Made by a program: the position numbers and the translations under genes. DNA of 64,000 nucleotides from Amoebidium appalachense. Lineage: Eukaryota > Ichthyosporea. This document shows, piece by piece, positions 1 through 51,914 of this stretch; within the stretch, counting starts at the first letter, position 1, and the number at the start of each line of letters is the position of its first letter. The notes under the pieces were generated by a model. That model saw only the letters and a list, made by a program, of their open reading frames with translations, ran no database searches and was not told where the DNA came from. The stretch covers positions 4,464,001 to 4,528,000 of the forward strand of contig CAVNZM010000016.1 in the NCBI GenBank assembly GCA_963693365.1. The letters run 5' to 3'.

Positions 1-1
1 C

Positions 2-220
2 AACACAATCAACAACGCAACCACACGTGCAATTGCACAAGCCGAAACGGCAAAAGCACAATTGCGCTCGCACATGGAGAGTTTAGAGAGCCGCAGAGCC
101 CCCACACGCGCGGAATCGCTGAGTCTTTTCCGTGTGAGTTACGGTAATGGTTTGGAGCTTGATGAAACCCTGAATACGGATTCGTATGAGGCGAAGGGGG
201 AGGGGTTGCCTCTTACTCGT
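2..220 (+). CDS. Coding exon of an upstream gene (partial)
   Basis: The frame is open from base 2 and encodes an Ala/Gln/Glu-rich, coiled-coil-like stretch followed by a polar segment. Two in-phase donors are visible: GTGAGT after base 133 and a perfect GTAAGT after base 220. The later one has the stronger consensus, so the exon is drawn to 220. No start, no stop and no convincing next exon can be seen before the gene that begins at 2,148, so this is either an internal exon or the last part of a gene to the left. I do not recognise the protein. The frame stays open to 371, so an intronless 3' end running into the GT repeat is also possible. Confidence 0.35.
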
Positions 221-1956
<1,736 letters not shown>

Positions 1957-2016
1957 GTAACGTTGTCACGTTGTTATCACACCCTCGTAACGTTGTCACG
2001 TTGTTATCACACCCTC
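1957..2016 (+). repeat. 30-bp perfect tandem duplication in the promoter-proximal region
   Basis: Two identical 30-bp units (1,957-1,986 and 1,987-2,016) start GTAACGTTGTCACG and end ACCCTC. They lie about 130-190 bp upstream of the ATG at 2,148, so they probably fall in the promoter or 5' UTR of the C2/polyproline gene. An inverted CCAAT motif (GATTGGC) lies about 60 bp further upstream, near 1,897. Confidence 0.7.
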
Positions 2017-2147
2017 CCCTTCCCTCTCCCTCATTTTTTCTAAATTCAGCCGACAAAGGAAGCTATTTTAATACTTTCCACCCTCAAAACAAAGCAGTAA
2101 TTCTCTGGTTGTGAGGGGCCTTTGCGGCGCCCCAAATCACCGCAAAC

Positions 2148-25111
<22,964 letters not shown>

Positions 25112-25737
25112 TCAGTGTGGATATATAGGGCAATGGAAATCGATATTTTCAAGGGGGGGTTTTAGAGTATGGGAAAGAGCGTGGTAATTGTTGGGAGTCT
25201 CTTGTGGGTATTGGTGGTGTTGCCGAATATAGGTTAGATGGTGTTTGGTGGGCGGGTGGGGGGAGGGGGGGGAAGGGGGGGGGGGGGGGGGGGGGGAGGG
25301 CAAATATAAAAACGACTTAGTTGATCTGGCATGTAAATGGTTTCGGACATGGCACTTAGCTCGATTTCTAATGCCCAGAGGAAGACGTTTGCACGACTTA
25401 AAGTCAGTCTTTGTATGAAAATATGAAGCGGGATGGTTACGGCGGTTCATGAGACGACAACACTATAATTAGCTTTTCTTTTTCTTTTTTTTCTTTTGTT
25501 TTCTTTTTCTCTCCTTCTTTTTTTTCCTCCCTCCCTGATGACAATAAGATGTGGACGTGTGTTGGGTCTAATCAGGTGGTTTTTGAGGAATGCATGCTTT
25601 ATTTATATATTGGTGTGATATGTTGGTAAGCTGATTATACCTTGTGTGGCATGTACATATACATAGATTTATGTTCTACCTGTACTTATGCATATTAAAT
25701 ACTTTCAGAATTGCTTCTGAGTCAGTCAGACTAGTAA

Positions 25738-25830
25738 GTTGGTGTTTTTATCACGCTGACTTGTAATGAGTAGGTTTGGGTTAAGATGGTTGTGTGTGGT
25801 TGTAGGTGGTGTGTGTATGGGTGTGTGTGT

Positions 25831-25902
<72 letters not shown>

Positions 25903-26109
25903 TCCACTTCTCCGTCTCATTCGAATTCATCTAATCATCAAAAAGAGACAAAGTGCAATCGCGCAATGCAATTGCACACAAAAAATCAGTTAAGCCGCCT
26001 GGTTTCTTTTCGCGATTCGAAAAGCACGAGACTGGAAAGGAGCTCGAGAAAAATGGCAACCTGAAAGCCAAACCTACTCATTACAAGTCAGCGTGATAGA
26101 GACACCAAC
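25738..26109. mobile_element. Foldback/MITE-like element with a G70 loop
   Basis: Inverted arms at 25,738-25,780 and 26,068-26,109 (core TATCACGCTGACTTGTAATG, about 90 per cent identical) enclose about 290 bp. The loop contains the longest homopolymer of the window, 70 G at 25,831-25,900. No clear target duplication was found. Confidence 0.65.
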
Positions 26110-26730
26110 AAAAAAGAAATGGACCCGGTGTGTGAGAGAGCTGCGGCCCAAGTATGAGCAGAGGGCAGACTATCTAGCGGTGTGTGTGTGTGTGTGTGTG
26201 TGTGTGTGACGTGTGTGTGCGTGTGTGTGGTGGAGGGGGAGGGGGGGGGGGGGGGGGGGAGGGGGGGTACCGGTTGGTTAGCGCGGCGGAGCTTCGAGGC
26301 GGCAGCCACTGTGTGTCTGTGTGTACATGGCACTGGTCCTTGTGTTTAAAAAATTTATCGGTGTTTTCTCTGTTTTATTTTATTTCTTTCAAGCTTTTCA
26401 TTCAGTATCAATGGATAATCCCCCTTAAATCATTCATCATCGAAGCCTCCCCCCCCCCTCCTTGCCTCCCTCTTATACATGCACACACTAGTTTCGCTCT
26501 TTCCTCCCTCCCCCCTCAGACCCTCGCACCCTCCCATGGGAGGCTTAAGGTGGTGGTGGTGGTGGTGGTGGGTGGGTGGGGGGGGGGGGGGGGGGGGGGG
26601 GGGAAGGTGGGAAAATTCAATGACTCAGTGCACTGCAGAGCTAAGTTGATTAAAGGGTCGGGCAAGGGATTGGAGGGGATGGGGTGTGGGGAGGGGGGAG
26701 AGGGGAGGGGGGGGATTGCCGTAAAGGCGG

Positions 26731-26933
26731 TTATGTTGCAGTGATGTCAAAACGCAGGCAGGTTGTGTTTTATGGCACACATCTCACTAGATGTTAGTCT
26801 TCTGCTCCCCCCCCCCCTTCCTTCCCCTCCCCCCTCCCTTCTCCCCCCGCAAGAACCAAAAAAAAAAAGATAAAAGAAAAGAGAGGGTGTGTGTGTGTGG
26901 GAGAGGGGAGTGGGGGAAGGGAGGAGGGGGAAG

Positions 26934-26964
<31 letters not shown>

Positions 26965-27030
26965 TAAGACTAACATCTAGGGAGATGTGTGCCGTCTATC
27001 ACAACCTACCTGCTTTTTGCATGCGGCAGT
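26731..27030. mobile_element. Second foldback element with C- and G-runs in the loop
   Basis: Inverted arms at about 26,731-26,803 and 26,962-27,030 share GGCACACATCTC and CTAGATGTTAGTCTT, roughly 85 per cent identical. The loop runs from a C-rich side to a G-rich side (about 26,935-26,962), so even the loop is partly self-complementary. Confidence 0.6.
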
Positions 27031-27415
27031 GCAACCCATCTACCTTCCAAGGTAAAATCGGTCTATGATACCCCTGTAGTGTCACGATGCATAGTGTAGT
27101 TAATTTGCGCGGCTTGGTTTATAATGGGAGATATAACAAAACCTCGGCAGTTTTTGCTTCGGTTGGAGTCATGAGTCATCGTGATTTGAACGTGTTATCA
27201 GCTTGCTTGAACATGGAATCATGGCGTGTATTACACCAGTCTTATCGATCTGCGAAACAGATAGCAAAAATGTACTATTTATTTGATACTACACTGCATG
27301 CATACAAATAGACCGATGTTCAAATTACAATATGACAGTATTGGTTTGGATGGTATAGTAACCTTTGCAGGTCAGCCCGTGTAAGAGGGAGTGTGTGTGT
27401 GGGTGTGTGCGTGTG

Positions 27416-27506
<91 letters not shown>

Positions 27507-27853
27507 TGTGGATGCACGTGTGTCTATGTGAGCGTGGGGTGTGCATGGGTAAAACTATTTAAAGATAGATAATATACAGGTTTGTGTGCATACGTGTGGA
27601 TCTAACGGCCACTGGGAAATCCCTGACACATGCATACCAACTACATTTCGTCCTAACGTGTGTGCATCTCCGTGCAATTACCTCGCGACAGGTGACAATG
27701 GTGATGGTAGTGGTGATGTTAGTTGTGTATGGATTTAACCTTACACTAGTTCCTATGATCTTTCTGTTCACACACTTAAGTAGTAAACACTGTACACCAC
27801 CGATGTTTCTAACCACGTACTAGTAACATGCCGCAAACATAAATAAATTTTCG

Positions 27854-32310
<4,457 letters not shown>

Positions 32311-33602
32311 TTTATATGCCAAATAGAATGGATCTATGTAGAATTCTAGTTGTGAAAACCTTGTGTGAAGAGGTTAGGTGCAAATATTAACCTAGCCCAG
32401 CGAGTCAGGTTGCAAGGTAGAATGTACAGCGCCACTTTAACGTTTTTTTCACGGCCTCACGGTAATGCCTAAGCGTTAAAAGGAAGAAAGATGAGAAGAA
32501 AGGGTACAAGTTTCTACAAGGCAATAAAGCCCGTCTCTGTGGAAGTTAACGAACTAAATCGTACGAGGACAAAATCTCGCTTGGCTTTCAACCTGTTACC
32601 ACGTGACCTTTGTAGCAAAGAATCCAGTTGTGTGTTAACAGAAAAAATGAAGGAAAACTCAAAACACACGCGCAGCTTTACACCTAATAAACAGTTTCCT
32701 CTACCCTTCTTTCTTGATGCTTTCTTCTATTGAATAACTTCACTACGACTCGACTAAGCCTCACAGAGAAAGCTAGTTATGAAATGGCTGCCAGCTGTGT
32801 TTTCGGTTCATGTGTGCCCTGCACTGTGACGTCATTTTTGGCGGGAAGCAGTCTGATTGGCTGTCAACACAAACGAGAACTCGATTATATCAACGAATAT
32901 TGTCAGCTGTTTTCGAGGTTTAGCGACTGTGTCCTAGTCCACCTCCTAGTTAGCAAGCTACCAATTTGTATATTATCGAGGGTCGACATTATCGAGTTTT
33001 GGCGGGATGTTTGCGCCATCCGTCTTTCAGTGCCTGCAAAGGGCATGACTACGCATACGGAAAACAACTACTCAGCTACATAGAATAAACAAGGTTGAAT
33101 TCGAAGTGCTATTGAATTTCTTAGTGGGTTGACAAGCGCAAAAGCTGCACAACAGCTGGTGGAAGCATAGTGTTTTATACTCTTACTTTTATGGGTTTCA
33201 TCTACCTTATGTAAACGTGTTCACTGTGTGTGGGATCTTAAAGATCAGAAAGTATAAACATAGTACAGTAACGTGGTATAAAGTTTTTGACCAAGAAACC
33301 ATGGTTTAGCATCCACAGTAAGGTTACTTTCAAAGACCAGTGGGTATATACATGACACATTTTGTCAACACACCCTTCCAAACTAAGCAGAACCGCTCAT
33401 TCTAATTAGAAGACATCAACTTCTGTTTTCTTTATCTGATGGCTAGGGTATGGATTCTGCAAGGGCATCTATTGTTCGTTGTAGTAGATACCAGACATCT
33501 TTTAGTTAACACATCACCAGTCACTATGCAGACTGTATATGATATCCACATATTTATTAGTAGCTGGTGATCTCTGCCTTTGGAGGAGGCTTCGTGGGAA
33601 AG
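32311..33602. promoter_or_regulatory. Shared divergent promoter region of UBE2E and REV7
   Basis: This is the 1.3-kb gap between two diverging ATGs. At 32,827-32,860 lie TGACGTCA (CRE, 32,827-32,834), TTTTTGGCGGGAA (E2F-like, 32,835-32,847) and GATTGG (inverted CCAAT, 32,855-32,860) in immediate succession. A second E2F-like TTTTGGCGGGA is at 32,998-33,008. The cluster is about 520 bp from the UBE2E ATG and about 770 bp from the REV7 ATG. Two open frames here (32,491-32,733 and 32,730-33,083) show no recognisable domain and may be 5' leader. Regulation by E2F, CREB or NF-Y is inference from motif match. Confidence 0.6.
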
Positions 33603-39949
<6,347 letters not shown>

Positions 39950-40550
39950 GGCGCCACGATAATATATTCGTCACTTTTTTGTTTCTTTTTCTTGCTTTAC
40001 ACGTTTGGTCTGTTCGGGGGAGGGGGCTTAGCATCTGATTTGACTTTTTTCTGTATGGTTTGGCCGGAGAAGGGTGGATGGGGGGAGGGGGGGGGGGAGT
40101 GGGGGAGGAGGAGGAGGGGAGGGGGGGGAGGGAGGGGGGGGAATCAATTCTGATCCAACATCGCGACAACACCTCGGATGTGACCTAACAAAAAGATATG
40201 TTCTTTTGTTCTGTTTTGTTCTGCTGATAACAAATAGGCATCCAGAACTCGTTTACTTATGTATACTGCACAATACCTTCATTATATGGATTCGGTGTTG
40301 TCTATTTTTAGGCTTCCATACACTATACTGTGATAGATGCATGTAAACACTTTTCAAATCGACTCAAGGTATGAATGATCTGGGAGACTGTGCCATATGA
40401 ATGATATGAGCGGTGCATGTGTCGCGAAAATATAATAATTACCCAAATCCAACAAATAGAAATTGGAGAACATGAGCTTCTCCAGATTTGCGCGGCCATG
40501 ATGTGTTCAAAATATTCAAAATTTAAAGCCTTCTAAAATTACTTTACCCC

Positions 40551-40604
<54 letters not shown>

Positions 40605-40808
40605 TGAGGAAAAATGAAACCATATTTTATTACTATTATTAGTATTAACAACCACCACCACTGGAACCTGCCTACATTTGACACTCGAGACCCTGGGTTT
40701 TCGTTTTTGCATTTCCTTTTCTTCTACAGTTACTTTTGCAGCCAATTTGTTCGTTGTGTTGTTGTGTACTGGGCATATAACACTGTTTACTGTACTATTA
40801 TATATCTC

Positions 40809-40842
<34 letters not shown>

Positions 40843-41586
40843 GTCATGAGTCACGAAACTAGAAATAATTCAAGAGATAAACACACAACAACATCTTTAT
40901 ATGTTTACATCATCATATGCATTACACCTCATATGGTCGCACTAAATTGTACACATGTCACTTGCACTCGTGCTATAATCTAGCCGCAAGTCACAAATAG
41001 CACATGAAGACTGCTTCCCTGAAACATAACATGTTTCTTAAGTTAACATGTTCGCAGAGTGCAGACATCCCCTCGAGCACACAGACACTACACATGCCGT
41101 TTTGGTAGAAAGCACGGCGAAGCGGAATAGCTGAGAAAACGTGTGTAGTCAAGCATAATCATGATGTACGAAAGAATATCACGCGACACTGATATACAAG
41201 CTTGAGTAGAGTGAGACAAGTTCGTCAAAAAAAAAAAACAACAACCAACAACAAATTTCTGCACACGTAGCAATAACGTAGGCAAACCTAAGACTAAGAT
41301 ATGTACCCACCCCCCTCCCCTCCCTTTCCCCTCCCCACCTCCCAAAAAAAAAAAAAAAAAAAAAAAAAAAGAAGAAGAAGAAGAAGAAGAAGGTACACGC
41401 AGAGGCATTTTCCGCTAAAACGAAACATGATTTGGTGCCAGTAGTGCTGATATTCAACGGTATGGATAACCTTATGATACTTATGCACTGCTGAGTCTCT
41501 TTAAGCCACAATATCGCTGAGTATTTCAACAACAGTAAAGTCGCCCAATGCCGTTGAAACCTCTTATAATGTAAATTTTTACTAAT
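39950..41586. other. Intergenic region downstream of REV7
   Basis: Contains G-rich blocks (40,080-40,142), a C(n)A(n) tract (about 40,545-40,602), another C run (40,811-40,840), AT-rich unique sequence and an A-run/GAA stretch (41,345-41,392). I see no supported gene. Confidence 0.5.
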
Positions 41587-42918
41587 TCACTCGGTGCGTG
41601 CGCGCTTGTTGCATCTGTTTTTGTGTTCATTCTCCTCCTCCTTAGCATCATCCAACCATTCCCTTGCCTCCCTCAGTTGCACATTTGCATTTTCCATCGC
41701 TTTTGTCTGCTCCTCCAACTCATTATTGTAGCACTCCAGCACAGCTCTCAAAGCGTCCGTGCACGTCGTCGAAATCTGTTCCGTAGTTTCAAGAATGTCC
41801 GTCAGGTGAGAGATGGCGTGTTGGATTTTTTCGCAGTTGGTTTCTGCTTCCGCCACCTTTCCCTCCCACTTCTTCACCTCCTTGCCCGCAGTCTTCCTCT
41901 GCTTACGCAAATATTCAGCAGCAAGTCTCGCACGGATTTTTCTGGCTCCCTCTTCAACGGGATTAGCGTCCTGACCCTGACGCTGATCATTACCACCTCT
42001 CTCGTTTTGTGTCCCCCCAGCCGCCGCGGTGTAAACGTTAACGTTTGGGCTCGCATCGGATGTGTGAGCCGCCATGTTTTCTCTGCCGTTTAAGTTGCCG
42101 ACGGCTGTTCTGGTTAAGCTGCTCGCAAGACCTTCTTTTGCTACAGCCGTTTCTTTTCCCTCTGCCGACTCAGTGTTGCCGGGTTGTGGAAGGGAATGCA
42201 CCGCGTCTTCATCGGAACTTTCATCGCTCTCCTGGCCAACCCCTTGGGCATTGTCGTCACCAACTTGGCCATGTACGAAGTTCCTGTTTGGATTTGCCGG
42301 CCGCGGCCCTAGACCCAGTTTTTGCACCAATGACAGCAGGTTCCAATTCGTGGGATTCGTTACATCCAGCTGGGAGGAGAGGTCTATTAAAATCCCCCCA
42401 GGCGGTGTCTTTAGCCAGGGGAGTTCGTCCGCAGTCAGAGTCAACGACGTGATAAGGGCTCCGTCGTCGCGCGCACTGAACGCAATGGGGTAGAGCTCGG
42501 TGCTCCACTTTTTCGAGGCGTTACCCATTGCCGTCATCCCATCTGCCGCTGTGTCCCACCCAAACAACGGTGACCCATCAAGAAGAGTACCGACGTAATA
42601 TTCACTTCCAACATAAACGTCCAAGGCGCAGGGGTAGAGGTAATCTTTATTCGTTGGTGTTCTGTTGATGGTGGGCAGGGTGAGGGGTTGTCGCAGCATC
42701 ACCCATGCAAGCTTGACTCGCCTGCCACGGTCGGCAAAAAAGTAGCACAGGATTCTCCCCTTCACTCCGAGGCCAGGAAGTAGGTACTGGTCCCACGCAT
42801 AGTCCGGAGGGAGGCAGAACTTTCCACGTGCGGATTTGTCGGGTGGCGCAGAGAGAAGCCAGTTAACTTTTCTCACTGTTGCAGGGACATCATTACGGAG
42901 CACTCTTGTGGGCGTCAT
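41587..42918 (-). CDS. Unrecognised protein with a conserved N-terminal block and a coiled-coil tail
   Basis: A single open frame of 443 residues from the first in-frame ATG. The frame stays open about 85 bp further upstream, so an upstream exon may exist. Residues about 30-165 form a globular block (CLPPDYAWDQYLLPGLG, GRILCYFFADRGRRVKLAWV, LYPCALDVYVGSEYYVGTL, KKWSTELYPIAFSARDDG). An acidic, Ser-rich low-complexity middle follows, and the last about 130 residues are heptad-like coiled coil ending in a basic KNRCNKRARTE tail, possibly a nuclear localisation signal. I do not recognise the family. A degraded paralogue lies at 49,505-50,820, and its longer N-terminus carries an AT-hook-like GPGRPPK, which suggests a chromatin or DNA role for the family (inference). 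Confidence 0.65.
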   Translation of the reverse strand: MTPTRVLRNDVPATVRKVNWLLSAPPDKSARGKFCLPPDYAWDQYLLPGLGVKGRILCYFFADRGRRVKLAWVMLRQPLTLPTINRTPTNKDYLYPCALDVYVGSEYYVGTLLDGSPLFGWDTAADGMTAMGNASKKWSTELYPIAFSARDDGALITSLTLTADELPWLKTPPGGILIDLSSQLDVTNPTNWNLLSLVQKLGLGPRPANPNRNFVHGQVGDDNAQGVGQESDESSDEDAVHSLPQPGNTESAEGKETAVAKEGLASSLTRTAVGNLNGRENMAAHTSDASPNVNVYTAAAGGTQNERGGNDQRQGQDANPVEEGARKIRARLAAEYLRKQRKTAGKEVKKWEGKVAEAETNCEKIQHAISHLTDILETTEQISTTCTDALRAVLECYNNELEEQTKAMENANVQLREAREWLDDAKEEENEHKNRCNKRARTE

Positions 42919-44790
42919 GGTGCACGTTTCGGTTGAGTGACACAATTTTTCGACGCTGTCGGTAGCCTTGGTGTCTTGTGGTTCTCCAGGAGAATACTGA
43001 TGTAGCCTTCACGTTACTGTACGGGCTTCAGTTTGTTACTGATATATATATGGTGGGTTTTGAAGGCCTAGCTAGGGGTTATAATTACCGGGTACGTGTT
43101 ATGTAAAAGTCTGCAAAAAGATGAAAGAATAGGTAGAAATAACCGTATCAATTAACCACTTAAAATGAAAGGAGTAAGGCGGAAAAAACTGACTGGTATG
43201 AAAGTGAGAGGCTGGTATGTAATTTGAGTTGACTGGAGTTTATAAACGTTAGAGGTAGCGTGTACATAGCGCGACTGTAGATCTGGTACCGTTAACGGTG
43301 GTTGCGAAGGGCTGCGGCCGCGGCGAAACGATCTATATCGATCTTTCCATTGCCTTGTTACCATTCGATAGTTAGATTTTAAAGTGGTTTTATAATGTTT
43401 GTTATATATAAATTTTGAAGCTATGCCATTAATGTCACGATTCTGAAACAGCGAATCTAGGGCCCGTCATTGTGATATCATGATCATTCGACAATTTTTG
43501 TTGTCTCAGCTGAAGCTTCGTCCACTCGATGCACCCTATATTTCATTAGCATATCTGTTAACTACTTTGTAAGATTCAATTATTTCCATCTCACTAACTT
43601 AACAATCTGTTTTGGCTATGCAGAGCTCTGAAATAAGGGCAGTTACGCGTAACGTAAAACTACTCAGTGCACAGTTGGCACTAGTACATACTGGCTGAGC
43701 TGATGATCCAGCACGATATAGCTGATTAGTTAGCTCTTCGGAGCACATGATGCGAGTGAATGGATTCCCTTGGTAACTTTGTGCTGCATAACGTTAAAGT
43801 TTTCCTCTTCTCCTTCGGTAGAAGGCTTGTTACTCATTATAACTTATTTGTGTCATCTTTGTGCCATAGTCCTGCCTCTGTGGAGCTGTGCCCCTCCCTG
43901 CTGCGAAATGACAGATCTATACTGGTACAGTTTGTAACCAATCAGGTTTGACTGACAAGCCTTAAGCCAATCCGCTGATTTAAATCGAGATGGCTCTTAA
44001 GCTTCACAGGCTATGAAATTAGATCGACAAGCGGCCAACTTATCGGGCTGGACACGCCAGAGGTCTCGCAAGAAGTAGCATTCTGCTTTTCAACACTATT
44101 ATAAGTATTCCCAATTTTTTTATAAAAAAAATATGAATATTTCTACCCCAAAAAAACATCCGCCGTTAAGCCAGCGCGTGCGGGTGGCTTGTGTATAGCA
44201 ATATTCAGCTGTGCCCCTTAAGAGCATTCTCTTCAAGGTCAAGCACTACGTGGCTGGGGTAGTAGCCCTGGGCAAAGTGTGTACTTATAGTTAGGTTGTG
44301 AAGGATGGTTTAGCTAAGCTGAACTCATAGATATCACCTTAACTAGTGTACTGTCGGTGCTGTGTGGTAGACGGTAGTTTCCCTAGAGGGCCTGATCAGC
44401 TAAAGGCCCTCCGGGAGCAAAACGTGATAAAACAAAAAAACAAAAACAAAAAAAAAGGTCAAGTACTTAGGATTCGCATCCTGGTTGGCTTTGAGCCAAA
44501 ATCCTACGGGCCAGCCATGGGATGCACTGTTAGAAGATAAATGAGAGCTAGATAACCACAAAAGGTAGCAGCATCAGAGTAGCTCTAGATCTACCGTTCC
44601 AACACTAAATAGCGCTCTTCACAATGATTATCACGGAAAGTTGGCCCTTCCACAATTTTAATAATTTTTTTCATTCATATTAGATGCGTATGTACATGTC
44701 ACGAGACCGAGTTCGCCGGAGATTATTGTGGACATGTTTGTGACGAGAAAGCTAGTGCTAGCGGTATTTCTCTAAGTCTCTTTATAGGGG
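42919..44790. other. AT-rich intergenic region
   Basis: Mostly unique AT-rich sequence. A 70-codon minus-strand frame with a real ATG (43,152-43,361, basic N-terminus) could be a 5' exon of the gene at 41,587 but has no independent support. CCAAT motifs occur at about 43,940 and 43,978. A GGATTCGCATCC string follows an A-rich tract near 44,470 without making a tRNA. Confidence 0.4.
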
Positions 44791-49504
<4,714 letters not shown>

Positions 49505-50820
49505 TCAATTCGTTTGTGGACGGGTACTGCCTCTGATCATGTTTATCAGTTCGGTCTCTTGACTAACGGCATTAATCAACCAATCCTTTGCCCTATTTAG
49601 CTCCAGCTTAGCATTTTCCAAGGCCCTTTTCTGGTCCTCCAACCCTTTCGTGTATTTCTCATACGCTATTTTCAGAGCGTCCGCGAAATTTACTTGGTCT
49701 GCAGTTGCGGTCTTAAAAACACTACCCAGATGGAAAATCGCAAGTTGGATATTTCCATACTTCGTTTCTTCGTCTACCAAAATTTTCTTCCTCCTCTCCA
49801 TCTCTGTGGAAGCGGCTTGTGTTTGCTTATAAAGTAAACCACCAGTGAATCGCACCCAGGCTTTCGCGACTTCGCTGACTAACGGAGCAGCCGCTGCGTT
49901 TTGACCGTTGCCATCTACTTGGTTTTGTGTTTCCGTGTTCTTTGTGCTCGCCGCTGATCTAAGAGCCGTTAACGGTTCGTTCTTGCGGCCACTGTTGCAG
50001 ATGTGTTAGTGTTGCTGAATCTGTTTTTTGGGTTGGCTGCTTGAGTTTGCGGGACTAAACCACGTGCAAATCGCTCACCGTGACGGGTTTTGGCGTCTTC
50101 GCTGACCAAACGAGCAACCGTAGTGCGCACCAAAGGCGATGGGGTAGAGCTCGGTGCTCCAATTCTCTATGCCGTTGTAGTTATCCATTGCTGGCATCCT
50201 CAGCATCACCGCGTCCCACCCAACCCGCCTCTCTGGATGAGGACTTACATAGTCGCTTCCAACATAAATGTCCAACGTGCACGGGTAGGGGTAATCTTTA
50301 ACAGTTGGTGCTTTGTTGGGCGGAGGGAGATTTGTACTAGGTGCCGGTGGTCGAAGCATCACCCATGCGAGTTTTACGTGAGTGCTGTGGTCGGCGAAAA
50401 AGTAGCAAAGTACTCTCCCCTTCATTTCGGGGCCAAGAAGTAGGTCCAAGTTCCACTCGTAATCCGGAGGGAGGCAGAATCTTCCTTGCCCGGATTTGTC
50501 GGGTGGCCGCCGAGAGAAGAGAGTTCACTTTTTTCACTGTTGCACACACATCGTGATTGTACAGTGCAGGTGTCGTGCCTGTGCGTGCACGTTTCGGTGC
50601 ACCACAATTGTTGATGTTGTCTGTGGTAGGTTTTCTTTTCTTGTAGCGCGGGTCTCCTGGAGGATACTTGGGGGGCCTTCCAGGCCCACGTTTTATGATC
50701 GGTGCACTAATTGTGGTGGAGAATTGCGAACGAACACTGAGGGTACCGGTTTTTGAGTCAACCACGTTGAGGTGGCAAATTCCTAGTTCATATATAGGTG
50801 TGTTTTCAAAAATAAGCAAT
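49505..50820 (-). pseudogene. Broken paralogue of the 41,587-42,918 gene
   Basis: In minus-strand order: an N-terminal part with an AT-hook-like GPGRPPK and YPPGDPRYKKRK, then VKKVNSLLSA, where one base too many shifts the frame (about 50,508-50,520). PDKSGQGRFCLPPDYEW to YPYPCTLDIYVGSD and NWSTELYPIAFGA continue in the next frame, then a stop at about 50,075. The middle is missing or decayed, and the coiled-coil tail is open again at 49,855-49,505. Order and spacing match the intact gene, so this is a paralogue, not chance. Sequencing error could explain the single-base shift but not the lost middle. Confidence 0.75.
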
Positions 50821-50952
50821 TCGGTAGATATGATTCCGTAAGAATCATGTCTTTAGAAAGAAGGTTACGTAGGGCTACCTTTCCGTATGGTAGATGTGAA
50901 TGATTGAAGCGTAAGCGCCCCTGTCTACGAGCCACATGTCCGTGCTTTCGTG

Positions 50953-51012
50953 CTTAGCTCGGTAAAGGCCCGTGAATAAAGACTTAGCTCGGTAAAGGCC
51001 CGTGAATAAAGA
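50953..51012. repeat. 30-bp perfect tandem duplication
   Basis: Two identical units starting CTTAGCTCGG and ending GAATAAAGA (50,953-50,982 and 50,983-51,012), between the pseudogene and the transposon. Confidence 0.85.
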
Positions 51013-51489
51013 GCCTATTATTGGCATTTTTACGGTTATAGATGCGCAATACAAAACCTCTCTGCCGATATATGGCGCTATCATTCTCATGTGTAGGGAA
51101 ATGCATTCACACTGTTAACAGTTTTGAAGACCCGCAGCCCCGCGCACGCACAAAGACGCACATACCGTGACGCACAAAGACGCAAATACTGTTTCGTGTA
51201 CATCTACTACTACACACGCCCTCTCCTGAACCTCCACCGTTCCTGTCCCTCTGAAAGTCTCAGCAAATGTGTCCTCTTCCAATGTTGCATTCACGCATGG
51301 ATTGACGAAATCAAAAACAAAACTTTTTCTGTTCTCCGGAGACACGTGCACCAATCGATCGATGCTCCCTGCCCACAGAAATTCGCTCTTTTTTTTCTCT
51401 ATTCCTCTCCCTCACTACATGTCGTGTCTCTCTTTCTCGCGCGCGGTCTGAGACCGTCCGTCCCCCCCCCCCCCCCCCCCCCCCTCCCC

Positions 51490-51647
51490 CCCCCTCCTCC
51501 CCCTCCCTCCCTCTCGTCTCACTCTTCGTCTGTCTCGACAACCCCTCCCCCCCCCCCCCCCCCCCCCCCCCACCCACACACACTCTTTTCTCTCCTAAGG
51601 CTTTAACTCAAGCTCCCAACCAGCTGCTGCCTCTGCCCTGCTGCTGC

Positions 51648-51683
<36 letters not shown>

Positions 51684-51750
51684 CCCCCTTCCCTCCCCCT
51701 CTCCCCCTCCCTCCCTCTCGTCTCACTCTTCGTCTGTCTCGACAACCCCC

Positions 51751-51787
<37 letters not shown>

Positions 51788-51875
51788 ACCCACCCACACA
51801 CACTCTTTTCTCTCCTAAGGCTTTAACTCAAGCTCCCAACCAGCCGCTGCCTCTGCCCTGCTGCTGCCCCCCCCC

Positions 51876-51890
<15 letters not shown>
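51490..51890. repeat. About 210-bp tandem duplication with C runs
   Basis: Each unit has CTCTCGTCTCACTCTTCGTC, GACAACCCC, a C run, CACACTCTTTTCTC, CTAAGGCTTTAACTCAAGC and CCAACCAGC(T/C)GCTGCC. Unit 1 starts near 51,502 and unit 2 near 51,713. The C runs differ in length between units, which shows how fast they change relative to the flanks. Confidence 0.85.

Positions 51891-51914
<24 letters not shown>

Larger units (their letters stand above)
25112..27853. other. 3' UTR and intergenic region with two foldback elements
   Basis: Between the stop of the C2/polyproline gene and the 3' end of UBE2E there is T-rich sequence (25,470-25,530), a 70-base G run, two inverted-repeat elements (listed separately), AT-rich unique sequence (27,030-27,310) and a GT array (about 27,420-27,497). 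I see no convincing coding exon. A 74-codon open frame at 27,087-27,311 lacks support. Confidence 0.5.

Noticed and set aside
44460-44520. Possible tRNA or tRNA-derived sequence (GGATTCGCATCC)
   Set aside because: No acceptor stem or anticodon arm can be folded around it; only a B-box-like string is present.
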